Positions 33,993 through 43,298 of a DNA stretch of 64,000 bases are shown here, in pieces (within the stretch, counting starts at the first letter, position 1; every line of letters starts with the position of its first letter). A program made the position numbers and the translations under genes. This DNA comes from Spirochaetia bacterium UBA5763. GTDB lineage: Bacteria; Spirochaetota; UBA4802; UBA5550. The stretch is from NCBI GenBank assembly GCA_002418835.1, contig DIEX01000032.1, positions 1 to 64,000 of the forward strand. Reading direction: 5' to 3'. Under the pieces are notes generated by a model that saw only the letters and a list, made by a program, of their open reading frames with translations, was not told the DNA's origin and did not search any database.

Positions 33993-35117
33993 TTATATCA
34001 CAAAAATCCCGTGTTCCGGCAGAAGTTCCCTCAACACATAAGTCCTGTGAAACTCAGCACCCTGGTAAAAGTGATAAAGGTTCCTGTTCACAGCATCACG
34101 CATGTTGGTACCACAGATCTCTTTCAGGTTACCTGTCCATTTTTCAATATTATAATCAGGTATAGTTTTACCCTTACTGTTTATAAGTCTGTTCTGCAGA
34201 TAATACTCCTGCCATTTTTTTATCCTCTCATCTTTATTCCCCGGTGTGGAAAGTATGGCCAGAATATCTTTTTTAATGACAGAAAAGCTCTTTATATTTT
34301 TAACTGCTGCTTTATCCGTTACTGCAGGATTTACTGAAACATACTTCCTGAAATACTTGAAAAGCTCCCCGCAACCATACAGAAACCTGAGGCTGTTATC
34401 CTCATCCCCCGCCTCGTAACCTGGTCTTCCGTCCTCGAATATAAAATTCCATTTCAGGAAAGGTATATCGGGGAATGAAACCACAGCACCATGCCCCAGC
34501 CCGCGTGAAAAATTCTCCGCAGCAAATGAGAAGAACCTGATAACCGGCTTTGCAAGCTCGCTGATTCTATCAAGAAGCTTTTTCTTCAGTTTAATGCCTA
34601 TATACTCTTTGATATGATCAGGGAACTCCTCCATGTTAATCAGGTTAATCGATTTATTTTTAATCTCATTATATTTTGAACTTATGCCTGAGAATCCGCA
34701 ATGGGAAAATGTATCTGCATAAACATGAGCTGCAATACCGATAAGCTCAGCCCCGAACTCCTTCCCTGAACATTCAATTGCGTTATCAAACATCTGCCGG
34801 GCAATGCGGCTGTCTCTTCTGCAAATAAGCCTCTTTTCAAAAGGATCACCCTTCCCGTCACCGCCCCCCGGAAGAAAATGAAAAGGGACCCATACAGATC
34901 TCTGATCATCCCTGCTTGTATTAGCTATTGACAGAGCATGGTGTGCTGTAACAACCTGGCTCAGCCTGCTCCCGTCTTTAAAAACACAATCCTGGATTGT
35001 TTCAACAGAATCATCCACAAACTGAGAGGCCGTTGCAATTATAAGAGCTGTTGATTCATTAATCCCCGCAGCACGGGCAAGCACATAAGTTCCATGATAA
35101 TGCATGTCTATCTGCAT
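33993..35117 (-). CDS. DUF6765-like putative metal-binding protein
   Basis: A 374-residue protein from the ATG at 35117, which has AGGAGG six bases upstream. It opens MQIDMHYHGTYVLARAAGI, then ASQFVDDSVET, TAHHALS, and IAAHVYADTFSHCGFSG. The spacing of His and Asp residues suggests a helical metal-dependent hydrolase-like core, as predicted for DUF6765 proteins. No signal peptide. It follows the DUF6266-like gene's direction but lies 127 bases upstream of it. Function unknown. Confidence 0.6.
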   Translation of the reverse strand: MQIDMHYHGTYVLARAAGINESTALIIATASQFVDDSVETIQDCVFKDGSRLSQVVTAHHALSIANTSRDDQRSVWVPFHFLPGGGDGKGDPFEKRLICRRDSRIARQMFDNAIECSGKEFGAELIGIAAHVYADTFSHCGFSGISSKYNEIKNKSINLINMEEFPDHIKEYIGIKLKKKLLDRISELAKPVIRFFSFAAENFSRGLGHGAVVSFPDIPFLKWNFIFEDGRPGYEAGDEDNSLRFLYGCGELFKYFRKYVSVNPAVTDKAAVKNIKSFSVIKKDILAILSTPGNKDERIKKWQEYYLQNRLINSKGKTIPDYNIEKWTGNLKEICGTNMRDAVNRNLYHFYQGAEFHRTYVLRELLPEHGIFVI

Positions 35118-35302
35118 ATTACCTCCTGATACCTCACATATATTCAATGCCCCTTATTGATGAAAATTGAGGAGAAAAATCAACCACTTTATAATAGAGC
35201 ATAATTAACTTGAAAAGTTTTGCTTCTTTAATACCAGCTTTAAAACCTGCTCACCGCAGAGATGGCATTGAGGAGTAATTAAATCGTTAACTGCTATAGC
35301 AT

Positions 35303-35344
35303 TAAAAAACCCGCTCAATGTCCGGGAAAACAGCCATTGAGCGG
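35303..35344 (-). terminator. Minus-strand terminator with no assigned gene
   Basis: CCGCTCAATG and CATTGAGCGG arms are perfectly paired on the minus strand and followed by GTTTTTTAATG. The nearest minus-strand gene upstream is not evident, so it may end a small RNA transcribed from about 35480. Confidence 0.6.
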
Positions 35345-35512
35345 CAAAACATTTATGAAAAAGGAGACTGTCAGCAAATGGCAAAACCTACCTCATTCCG
35401 ACAGCAAAAATCAAATTCATTATTAATACGTTTCTCCCTCCGGATTTTTTAAATTTTTTTTAAAAACCTAAAATTTTTTTCATGCAGCTTTCACCTTCGC
35501 TTCATGTTGTCT

Positions 35513-35552
35513 TCGTATTGGCTTCGGGAAGGCGTCGTATTGGCTTCGTGAA
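35513..35552 (+). repeat. Tandem direct repeat, 22-base period
   Basis: TCGTATTGGCTTCGGGAA (35513-35530) and TCGTATTGGCTTCGTGAA (35535-35552) differ by one base. They lie about 120 bases before the oxidoreductase start and could be a binding site. Confidence 0.55.
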
Positions 35553-35673
35553 ATTAATTGACCTTTTTTGCCATCTGTTTCTACAAATAAAAACACAATT
35601 GAAATTACTTGACATAAACAGCCGGTCATTATGTGAGTATTATGGATTTTTATACATAAATCGGGACAAATTA

Positions 35674-38600
35674 ATGAAAAAAGATTTCGGCTACAGGGAG
35701 ATACCCTACAACTATACATCATTTTCCGACAGGGAGATAATCCTTAAATACTTTGATGAAGAGACATGGGAGCTTCTGGACAACCTGCGGAACCAGAGGA
35801 TAACAGGGAGGAGCGCCAAGCTCATATTCGAGATCATTGGCGACATTTTCATAATAGATCGTAACCCATATATATTCAATGACATAATTGAACACCCGAA
35901 AAAGCTTAAAAAACTTAAAAAACTGCATAGCATCAGACTCGACTCCATAGAAAATAAAACCTCCAATCCAAGAATAATTGAACTTGTTGAAAAGCTCCGC
36001 AAATTTGACGCGAAGTTTATACAGAAATTCCGGTCTGAAAAATGGAGACGGATACGGATACTCAGCACTCTGAGCACAATAACATCAAAAAATAATATAC
36101 ACTTCTCGGCTTTCCAGAAGGTGGCCCATGTAACAGACGCAACTGACTGGCGCGTGGAATATCCCGAAGTTATAGTTTACCCTGAAAGCATAAAGGAGAT
36201 CTCCGGTCTGGTAAAAGCCGCAAAGGATCTTGATCTTAAAATTATCGCGCGCGGCGGCGGCACAGGGCTCACAGGGGGAGCAATCCCTGTTTACCCGAAC
36301 ACCATGATCGTCAACCTTGAAAAGATGCACAGCTCTTCTGAGATTGAATTTATACATACTGACGGCAGGAATATTCCCGTTATAGATACCGAGGCAGGAG
36401 TAATCACAGAGGATGTGACCCACTACTGCAAAGAGAAGGGATACATCTTCGCCACAGACCCCACCTCAGCCTGGGCATCAACAATCGGCGGGAATATCGC
36501 CGAAAACGCAGGGGGCAAAAAATGCGTCATGTGGGGTACTGCCATTGATAATATCTTCTCATTCCGTATTGTGAATGCAGAGGGGAACCTTCTTGAAGTC
36601 AGGAGGAAGGATCACCCCTACAGAAAGATTGAACCTGAAGATGAAGTAGTATTCGAAGTATATTCTCTCTCCCGCAAAAAAGGGGAGAAACTCATTAAAA
36701 CAATAAATCTCACAGGCCTTGACATCAGGAAGCAGGGTGTGGGGAAGGATATAACCAACAAGGCGCTTAAAGGTGTACCCGGAATTCAGAAAGAGGGTGG
36801 AGACGGAATTATTGTTTCAGCGAAGTTTGTGCTCTACAAACCCTTTGAGCACTGCCGTACAATCTGTCTTGAATTTTTCGGCACAAACCTCATTAACGCG
36901 TCAAAGGCTATAGTTGAGATTCGCGAGTCTTTCGGAAAAAACCAGGCCGCATACCTCACAGCACTTGAGCACTTCGATGAAAAGTATGTAAAGGCGATCA
37001 ACTACAGAAACAAATCTGACAGGAGCGAATTCCCGAAAGCTGTTCTTCTTATAGATGTTGAAAGCAATGATCATGACGAGCTTGACAAGGCAACTAAAAT
37101 GATCCTGGACCTGGTGAAGCAGTACAACACTGAGGGTTTCATGGCTGACACAGAGGAGAAGAGGGAGCTCTTCTGGAAAGACCGAAAAAACCTCGGCGCA
37201 ATTGCCCGTCATACAAACGCCTTCAAACTGAATGAAGACATTGTAATACCTGTGGAGTCGCTCCCTGATTTTGCCGACTTCATAGACAGGCTTAATCTCC
37301 AGAAGGAGCTCGAAAACAACTGTGTCATTATCGATGAACTTTCAGATTACCTGAAAAAGATCCGAGAGAAAGAGGACAGCTTCTTCCAGTCCAAACTGGA
37401 CGCATACCTCTCCTCAATACTTGAAATAAAAGAAAAACAGCTGAATTACATAAAAAACATGGAGAAGCCCGCAGGAACTGTTGCCGCGGTGAGTAACCCT
37501 GAAGATAAAGAAACTCCGCTGTTTGAACTTCTCCGGGACGGAAAGATCGAGTTCAACATCAGTGAATCAGTAACAGAAAAGTTCGGTAAAAACTTTCATG
37601 GATATGACGATATCATAAACAGTTTCAGGGATATAGTTGAATTCAGGGAGAGCCGCAAACTTATAATTGCCACGCACATGCACGCGGGTGACGGGAATAT
37701 CCATGTGAATATCCCGGTACACTCCAACGACTACAGAATGCTCACAGAGGCGGAGGAGATGGCCGGCCTCATAATGAAGGATACTGTTGTAAAATTCAAC
37801 GGTGTAATTTCCGGAGAGCATGGAATCGGCCTCACAAAACTGAAATTTATAGACAAGAATATTCTCGACGACTATGCAGAATACAAAAAAGAGAGCGATC
37901 CCACAGATCTCTTCAACCCGGGAAAACTCCGTCACGATTTTCCGCACAGCACAATATATACGCCGTCGCTTAACCTTCTGGAGCTTGAAGCTTTCATCCT
38001 CGAAGTTGCAGACATGAAGGCCCTGACAAAATCTATATCGTCATGCGTCAGGTGCGGAAAATGCAAACAGGTATGCAACACACACTACCCGCACTGCACC
38101 ATGTTCTACAGCCCCAGGAATAAGATCCTCGCTGTAACTCTGATCACAGAGGCTGTACTCTACGAGGCGCAGACAACAAACAACCTGAGCTTTCTCAACT
38201 TCAGGATGCTCCGTGAAATATCCGATCACTGCACCATGTGCCATAACTGTTACAATCCATGTCCTGTTAATATAGATTTCGGAGATGTAACCCTTGCAAT
38301 CAGGAACCTCCTGCACGACAGAAAGAGGTCTGAGCCCAAGTTCATCACAAACTTTGTCCTCTTCTACCTGCGCAGAAAAGGGTACTATTTCAATAAAATC
38401 TTCAGGATACTGCTGCTTAAGTTCGGATACTCAATGCAGAGATTTGCGTTTCTTGTGAACAAGCCTTTTAACAGGGTAAGCGCGATTATTGCACCAAAGA
38501 TAAACGGCATACTTCAGTCAAAACTCCCGAAAACAGGAAACCCCTCTCTCCGGGAACTGCTGGGGCTCAAAGGGACAAACACTTTCTTTGCTTTCCATAA

Positions 38601-39387
38601 TCCGGATAAAGAGGTTGTAAAAAGCGTGGTGTACTTTCCCGGCTGCGGCTCAGAGAGGATGTTCCCTGATATATGCACAGCTGTAATAGCCCTTCTTTAC
38701 AATGCAGGGGTAAGAGTGGTGATTCCGCCGGAATACCTCTGCTGCGGATACCCGCTCCTTGCCAACGGCAGAAAGAAGGACGCAGAGAACAAGAGTTACG
38801 AAAACCGGGTAATATTCCACAGAATGTCAGACATAATTAACTACATGGAAATTACAGATGTAATTGTATCATGCGGAACTTGCTATGAAATGCTCTCCAA
38901 GTATAACATTGAAAATATATTCCCTGATTCAAAAATCACAGATATCAATGAATTTGTTGCACGTGAAGGGCTCTACAAAAAAATACAGAAAGATACACTC
39001 TATTACCACGATCCCTGTCACTCCCCGATCAGAAGCCTCGGTGTTGACAAAACCTTTAATGAAATACTCGGAAACAAACCTGTTTCAATACCTAACTGCT
39101 GCGGTGAGGGTGGAACCATGTCACTCTCCACTCCTGCGATATCCAACTCTCTCAGGGGGAGAAAATCATTTAACATCTACTCCGCACTTGAAAGAAAAGA
39201 GCGCGTCACTGTACTTACAACATGCCCCAGCTGCGTACAGGGGCTCTCAAAGATAAACGGGAGGAGCTCTGTAACCGGAAAATCCATGGCTGTATACCTT
39301 GCAGAAACCTTCCTCGGCAGAAACTGGAAGAAAAAAGCTGTTTCAGATATCATGAAAAAAGAGGGGATAGAGAGAATAATTCTTTAA
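35674..39387 (+). CDS. DUF3683-FAD-Fe-S fused oxidoreductase (D-lactate/2-hydroxyacid dehydrogenase type)
   Basis: A 1237-residue protein from the ATG at 35674. Domains in order: an N-terminal DUF3683-type region (FGYREIPYNYTSFSDREIILKYFDEETWELL, about 1-120); FAD-binding-4 (about 165-360, with ARGGGTGLTGGAIPV); the FAD-oxidase C domain (HMHAGDGNIHVNIPV and GEHGIGLTK near 665-715); ferredoxin motifs CVRCGKCKQVC (about 790) and CTMCHNCYNPCP (about 852); and two CCG domains (FPGCG/CCGYP about 987-1023, DPCH/NCCGEGG about 1112-1140). This equals GlcD plus GlcF in one chain. Such enzymes oxidise D-lactate or glycolate and pass electrons to the membrane pool. It could supply electrons for the RDase locus (inference). 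Confidence 0.88.
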   Translation: MKKDFGYREIPYNYTSFSDREIILKYFDEETWELLDNLRNQRITGRSAKLIFEIIGDIFIIDRNPYIFNDIIEHPKKLKKLKKLHSIRLDSIENKTSNPRIIELVEKLRKFDAKFIQKFRSEKWRRIRILSTLSTITSKNNIHFSAFQKVAHVTDATDWRVEYPEVIVYPESIKEISGLVKAAKDLDLKIIARGGGTGLTGGAIPVYPNTMIVNLEKMHSSSEIEFIHTDGRNIPVIDTEAGVITEDVTHYCKEKGYIFATDPTSAWASTIGGNIAENAGGKKCVMWGTAIDNIFSFRIVNAEGNLLEVRRKDHPYRKIEPEDEVVFEVYSLSRKKGEKLIKTINLTGLDIRKQGVGKDITNKALKGVPGIQKEGGDGIIVSAKFVLYKPFEHCRTICLEFFGTNLINASKAIVEIRESFGKNQAAYLTALEHFDEKYVKAINYRNKSDRSEFPKAVLLIDVESNDHDELDKATKMILDLVKQYNTEGFMADTEEKRELFWKDRKNLGAIARHTNAFKLNEDIVIPVESLPDFADFIDRLNLQKELENNCVIIDELSDYLKKIREKEDSFFQSKLDAYLSSILEIKEKQLNYIKNMEKPAGTVAAVSNPEDKETPLFELLRDGKIEFNISESVTEKFGKNFHGYDDIINSFRDIVEFRESRKLIIATHMHAGDGNIHVNIPVHSNDYRMLTEAEEMAGLIMKDTVVKFNGVISGEHGIGLTKLKFIDKNILDDYAEYKKESDPTDLFNPGKLRHDFPHSTIYTPSLNLLELEAFILEVADMKALTKSISSCVRCGKCKQVCNTHYPHCTMFYSPRNKILAVTLITEAVLYEAQTTNNLSFLNFRMLREISDHCTMCHNCYNPCPVNIDFGDVTLAIRNLLHDRKRSEPKFITNFVLFYLRRKGYYFNKIFRILLLKFGYSMQRFAFLVNKPFNRVSAIIAPKINGILQSKLPKTGNPSLRELLGLKGTNTFFAFHNPDKEVVKSVVYFPGCGSERMFPDICTAVIALLYNAGVRVVIPPEYLCCGYPLLANGRKKDAENKSYENRVIFHRMSDIINYMEITDVIVSCGTCYEMLSKYNIENIFPDSKITDINEFVAREGLYKKIQKDTLYYHDPCHSPIRSLGVDKTFNEILGNKPVSIPNCCGEGGTMSLSTPAISNSLRGRKSFNIYSALERKERVTVLTTCPSCVQGLSKINGRSSVTGKSMAVYLAETFLGRNWKKKAVSDIMKKEGIERIIL

Positions 39388-39445
39388 AAAAGGGCCCGGT
39401 ATGACGAAAATTATATCAAACAAATATAATTCGAAGGTAGGGAAG

Positions 39446-40057
39446 ATGAAGCGCTTTTTGTCTCTATTAATACTGATTATTCCGGTTCTCCTTTTTTCAC
39501 AGGATAAGGGAACAGAAAATACATCCGGGAAAAAAGTTTTCCCTGTCCAGGCTGTAGGAACCAAACTTTTCAAAATCTACAACTTAAGCTTTAACAAGAT
39601 GATACCCGGATATGCGGGAGAAGTCCTCGAGGTGGAATTCCAGGTAAAAAACCTGGTTGAAACACCGCTGGAGCTTTACATTTTTGTAATTGCCACCTAC
39701 GAAAAATCATATAAAACAGATTCAAGCTTTCAGAGTCCGTCACTTGACGACCCGGCCCAGATCAAAAATATAAAGGTCTTCCCTGATGATCTTTCCAACT
39801 TTGAATACACAGAGAAAGATGAAGCAGGTAAGGATAAAAAAGTTTATATAAAATACCCGAAAAATATCAAGGCCGGAGTAGACCCTTCCACAGGGAAACC
39901 TTTTATGCTGGATGAAAATATTACATTCCGCACTAAATTTTTAAGTAATTACACCAGAAGATACTACTACTTTAACGAGATTGCAATACTCATATTTGAT
40001 GAAAAAGAGGAACTTCTTTACAGGGAAGTATTTAAAGTAAAGGAGAAGAAGAGATAA
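39446..40057 (+). CDS. Exported protein of unknown function
   Basis: A 203-residue protein from the ATG at 39446 with a signal peptide (MKRFLSLLILIIPVLLFSQ) and a strand-rich mature part that opens KLFKIYNLSFNKMIPGYAGEVLEVEFQVKNLVETPLELYIFV, a pattern like an extracellular Ig-like domain. An upstream in-frame start at 39401 would hide the signal peptide. Its end overlaps the convergent deoxyribosyltransferase gene by 26 bases. Confidence 0.7.
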   Translation: MKRFLSLLILIIPVLLFSQDKGTENTSGKKVFPVQAVGTKLFKIYNLSFNKMIPGYAGEVLEVEFQVKNLVETPLELYIFVIATYEKSYKTDSSFQSPSLDDPAQIKNIKVFPDDLSNFEYTEKDEAGKDKKVYIKYPKNIKAGVDPSTGKPFMLDENITFRTKFLSNYTRRYYYFNEIAILIFDEKEELLYREVFKVKEKKR

Positions 40058-40541
40058 AAATTCTTTTTATCTCTTCCTTAGCCTCATCCATTGTACCGGA
40101 AATCCTCCCCCCTGAACTGAATATAAAATACTCAACCTGCAGATTCACTACTGATCCTTCATTATCACCGGAGAACCTGAAGTCACCCCTGTAAGCGGTT
40201 ACAGGTTTACCCAGAGCTGCGGCATACCCTATCTCAGAAGCGGTTCCGCTGTCCACATCACAGCCGTCAAGAACAGCAAAAAGCCCGTCCGAACTATCAA
40301 TTCCCCGACGGTTATTTTCACCTATTATCATGTTGAGCTCTCTCCAGGCTGCACTACGCTTGCTACCATCCGGCATTTCAAGCACACGATCAATCATATA
40401 CTGCGGTGTCAGTTTCCAGGGATCAATTACCTCCAGTCCTAATCCCTTCACGCAGGGGATTATCCTTTCATACATAAAAAATCTTCCTGCTTCAGAAAAT
40501 CCCAGTGGTGATGCAATATAAATCCTTTTTTCCGGATGCAT
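40032..40541 (-). CDS. Nucleoside 2-deoxyribosyltransferase family protein
   Basis: A 169-residue protein with the family's features: YIASPLGFSEAGRFF near the start, a central DGLFAVLDGCDVDSGTASEIGYAAALGKPV (nucleotide-binding Asp and catalytic Glu) and a final helix. It could cleave or exchange bases on deoxynucleosides, or be a signalling-nucleotide relative. Convergent with the 39446 gene. Confidence 0.82.
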   Translation of the reverse strand: MHPEKRIYIASPLGFSEAGRFFMYERIIPCVKGLGLEVIDPWKLTPQYMIDRVLEMPDGSKRSAAWRELNMIIGENNRRGIDSSDGLFAVLDGCDVDSGTASEIGYAAALGKPVTAYRGDFRFSGDNEGSVVNLQVEYFIFSSGGRISGTMDEAKEEIKRIFISSSPLL

Positions 40542-40658
40542 TAAAAGATTTACCTCCCCGCCGAATTATGTAGCATAAAAAATAATTGACTCATGCTGAA
40601 TAAAATAATTATATTTATCAAGTTTTTTTGCCGATTATTGAGTAAGCGGAGATAAATT

Positions 40659-41327
40659 ATGAAATACACTATGGTGAAGCAGTTTTCCAATGCTGTCATC
40701 GACAATATGTTCAAATTCGTATTCAAGATTGTTGATTTCGGGAAAATGATGGTAGAAGTCTTCTGGAGCTTTTTTGATATATGGGCAGCATTTTTTCTTA
40801 TCTTTTACAACGCGTTGATGTATGTATACTATCTTTTCCTGTTTATGATCGACCGTGGATCCGAAACAAGCGGCCCGGTTCCCTACAGGGCGAGGCGTGT
40901 TTCTTCGAGGAAGCAGAGAATCCCTACAGTGCATATTGATAAAACTCCGTCACCGATACCTTCCATGTACACTGTTAAAACTGTTGCCTCTGACGCTGCA
41001 AAAGCCGTAACTTCATCTGTTTCAACTGTCGCTGAAAAAACAACAGAAACAGTTCAACAGGCAATGACCCCGCTGCGCCCTTCGCGCCCCGGATCCGGAT
41101 CTAAAAAGCCATTCTTTAAGACAATGCTTGAATTTATTGCTGATATATTCAAAACAGTGAAAGATTTCATAACCAAACCTATAGTGGCAATAGCGGAATT
41201 TCTTGCAGGGAAGCTTATGCCTGTTAAAGAGAGTGATGCCAAATTCAGCGAAGCTGTTCAGAAAAGAAGTCTCATTGATGAATATATGAAAGAGTACGAA
41301 AAAACCCAGAAAAAGAGAAAGTGGTAA
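40659..41327 (+). CDS. Anonymous membrane protein
   Basis: A 222-residue protein with one or two helices in the first 70 residues (FKIVDFGKMMVEVFWSFFDIWAAFFLIFYNALMYVYYLFLFMI), a basic linker, and a C-terminal helical region with FLAGKLMPVKESDA. I do not recognise a family. The heptapeptide PVKESDA and its coding 21-mer recur in the PIN-TRAM protein at 51120. A terminator follows at 41350. Confidence 0.6.
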   Translation: MKYTMVKQFSNAVIDNMFKFVFKIVDFGKMMVEVFWSFFDIWAAFFLIFYNALMYVYYLFLFMIDRGSETSGPVPYRARRVSSRKQRIPTVHIDKTPSPIPSMYTVKTVASDAAKAVTSSVSTVAEKTTETVQQAMTPLRPSRPGSGSKKPFFKTMLEFIADIFKTVKDFITKPIVAIAEFLAGKLMPVKESDAKFSEAVQKRSLIDEYMKEYEKTQKKRKW

Positions 41328-41349
41328 TAAGCCTTAATATAAACCAAAA

Positions 41350-41377
41350 AAACTCCGGCCACCCCGGAGTTTTTTTA
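41350..41377 (+). terminator. Rho-independent terminator
   Basis: AACTCCGG (41351-41358) pairs with CCGGAGTT (41364-41371), followed by TTTTTT. It closes the 40659-41327 gene. Confidence 0.8.
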
Positions 41378-41381
41378 TCCC

Positions 41382-41408
41382 ATGTCATTCCCGCGAAGGC
41401 GGGAATCT
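41382..41408. repeat. Dispersed palindromic repeat unit
   Basis: ATGTCATTCCCGCGAAGGCG followed by GGAATCT, an extragenic palindrome (TTCCCGC/GCGGGAA) directly after the terminator. Same family as 42820-42847 and the degenerate copy near 448. Confidence 0.65.
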
Positions 41409-41450
41409 GTTTTATTGAAATTGAAAATTTTTATCTGATTAAAAACTTAA

Positions 41451-42737
41451 TCAATGCTTAAATGCCCTCTGCCCTGTGTACATCATGGTCACTTTCGGAT
41501 TCGATTCATTGCATGCCATTATTGATTCAAAATCCCTTATTGAACCGCCCGGTTGAAGGATTGCAGTGATCCCCTGTGCGATAATAGTATCGACCCCATC
41601 CCTGAATGGAAAAAAAGCATCAGATATAGCTGTTGAGCCTATAAGGCCCCCCTTTGCGGCTTTCGTCTCCTCATCGATTGCAGCTTTATCAGCGCCTTTA
41701 CGCTCACCCTTCATTATAGCAAGCTCAAGATCCTTGTACGACATCCCGAATTTATCAAAGCAGATAAGATCCGCATACTTTGTATAAGCCTTGTAAATTG
41801 CAATTTCAGCTACACCTACCCTGTCCTGTTCACCTGTGCCAATTCCTGTTGTGACACCATCCTTAACATATAACACGGAATTTGATGTTACACCCTGCTC
41901 AACGTACCAGCCGAAAAGCATATCATCAAATTCTTTGTCTGTGGGCTTTCGCTCTATGGCGTATCTCTCCCCTTTATATTCTGAAACAGCAGGGAGGAGA
42001 TCCGCTTTACTCTTAATCTTTGTTGTGGGTGACTGCTGAACTATTACCCCTCCGTCAATAAGTGACTTAAAGTCCGGGAACACCGCGTCCCTGTACTGCG
42101 CAAGCCTATGGATCCCCGGAATTTTAACTATCCTCAGGTTTTTCTTCGCTTTCAGTATATCAACAGCAGCTCCCTCATAATCAGGTGCCGCAATAACTTC
42201 AAGATACTGCTTTGAAATAAGTTCAGCAGTCTCTTTGTCGCAAACGCGGTTAAGCGCAACACATCCCCCGAAGGCCGCAATCCTGTCAGCCCTGAAAGCG
42301 CGGTTAAAAGCATCAGCAATGGTAGAACCGTATGCAACACCGCAGGGATTATTGTGTTTCACAATAACTGCCGCAGGCCTGTCCATGAGATATTTCAGTA
42401 TATTGAGGGAGTTGTCTATATCAGTTAAATTAATCTTCCCGGGGTGCTTGCCGAACTGAACCATCATGTTTTCATCAATTCCGCTCACAAGGGGGTTTCC
42501 GGGTTTTATGAACTGACACCCTGCAAGGAGAAGGTTCCCGTTAACGAGCTCATACATTGCAGCTTCCTGCTCCGGGTTTTCACCGTAACGGAGTCCCCTC
42601 TCCACAACAGTCCCTTCATCATTGATTTTCCAGATCCTCTTTTTATAGACCAGCTTCTGATCACCAAAGGTAATTGTCATCTCTTCAGGAAAATTATCAT
42701 CAAGTACAGTCTGATATGCTTTTTTAATATCCTTCAT
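41451..42737 (-). CDS. purH: AICAR transformylase without IMP cyclohydrolase domain
   Basis: A 428-residue protein that corresponds only to the C-terminal half of bifunctional PurH. It shows RYGENPEQEAAMYE, PLVSGIDENMMVQFGKHPGKINLTDIDN, VKHNNPCGVAYG (catalytic Lys-His loop), AFGGCVALNR, and a terminal GGSIRDFESIMACNES...TGQRAFKH. No N-terminal cyclohydrolase region exists within or in front of it. It forms FAICAR in purine synthesis; closure to IMP must be done by another protein. Confidence 0.85.
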   Translation of the reverse strand: MKDIKKAYQTVLDDNFPEEMTITFGDQKLVYKKRIWKINDEGTVVERGLRYGENPEQEAAMYELVNGNLLLAGCQFIKPGNPLVSGIDENMMVQFGKHPGKINLTDIDNSLNILKYLMDRPAAVIVKHNNPCGVAYGSTIADAFNRAFRADRIAAFGGCVALNRVCDKETAELISKQYLEVIAAPDYEGAAVDILKAKKNLRIVKIPGIHRLAQYRDAVFPDFKSLIDGGVIVQQSPTTKIKSKADLLPAVSEYKGERYAIERKPTDKEFDDMLFGWYVEQGVTSNSVLYVKDGVTTGIGTGEQDRVGVAEIAIYKAYTKYADLICFDKFGMSYKDLELAIMKGERKGADKAAIDEETKAAKGGLIGSTAISDAFFPFRDGVDTIIAQGITAILQPGGSIRDFESIMACNESNPKVTMMYTGQRAFKH

Positions 42738-42819
42738 TTTTTAACCCTTAAAATAATTATATGTTATTATAATATCTAATCTTACATTGCAGCACTTTAA
42801 GATCGAATTAGTATATTTA

Positions 42820-42847
42820 ATGTCATTACCGCGAAGGCGGGAATCTA
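42820..42847. repeat. Dispersed palindromic repeat unit
   Basis: A second copy of the GTCATT(C/A)CCGCGAAGGCGGGAATC element, in the 130-base spacer before purH. Confidence 0.65.
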
Positions 42848-42866
42848 TTCCTTTTAATAAGAAGGA

Positions 42867-43298
42867 TTATTCAATTACAGTGGATGCGTCCATCAGTACT
42901 GCGTCAATTATATACGCATTCCTCTTTGTGTTAAGAGGTGTATACCCCATGAACTGCCCTTTAAATTCAAAATCTGTCCCAGCTGTGAGCAGGTCTGCTG
43001 TATCCTTATTATCAAGAAACAGGTAGAATGTAAATTTATGGCCATACCTTGATGAATCAGATGATTCGATTGCCACTCTGTATCTCTTTTTATATCTTTC
43101 ACTCTCTGCTACAGAGAGGATCTTCCCTCGTCCGATAATTATACTGTTCAGATAACCTTCAAGATAATCATCCCTGGATATAATGCTGACTGAGCTGAAC
43201 TTTCTGAAGAAAGATGTATCCATCACAAGTTCCGTTTGTGAAAAAAGCGGTAAAGCCAGGAGTATTATTAGTATAATTGCAATATATTTCCTAATCAT
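42867..43298 (-). CDS. Exported protein of unknown function
   Basis: A 143-residue protein from the ATG at 43298 (a GTG two codons earlier is possible), with a signal peptide ending LPLFSQ. It is the last gene in the amidase-htrA operon and overlaps the htrA stop by 8 bases. The mature region is strand-rich. No recognised domain. Confidence 0.65.
   Translation of the reverse strand: MIRKYIAIILIILLALPLFSQTELVMDTSFFRKFSSVSIISRDDYLEGYLNSIIIGRGKILSVAESERYKKRYRVAIESSDSSRYGHKFTFYLFLDNKDTADLLTAGTDFEFKGQFMGYTPLNTKRNAYIIDAVLMDASTVIE

Larger units (their letters stand above)
35148..35673. other. Gene-poor spacer with terminator, repeat and possible small RNA
   Basis: A 500-base spacer between divergent genes. 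It holds a minus-strand terminator (35303-35344) with no gene directly before it, a tandem 18-base repeat (35513-35552) and two tiny plus-strand frames (from 35354 and 35378, 23 and 24 residues). TTGACA occurs at 35609-35614. The region could encode a small RNA or a short peptide; neither is proven. Confidence 0.35.

Noticed and set aside
35354..35452. Two overlapping plus-strand mini-frames (23 and 24 residues), the second behind AAGGAG
   Set aside because: No recognisable composition or conservation evidence, and the two frames exclude each other. Kept only as a note in the spacer entry.
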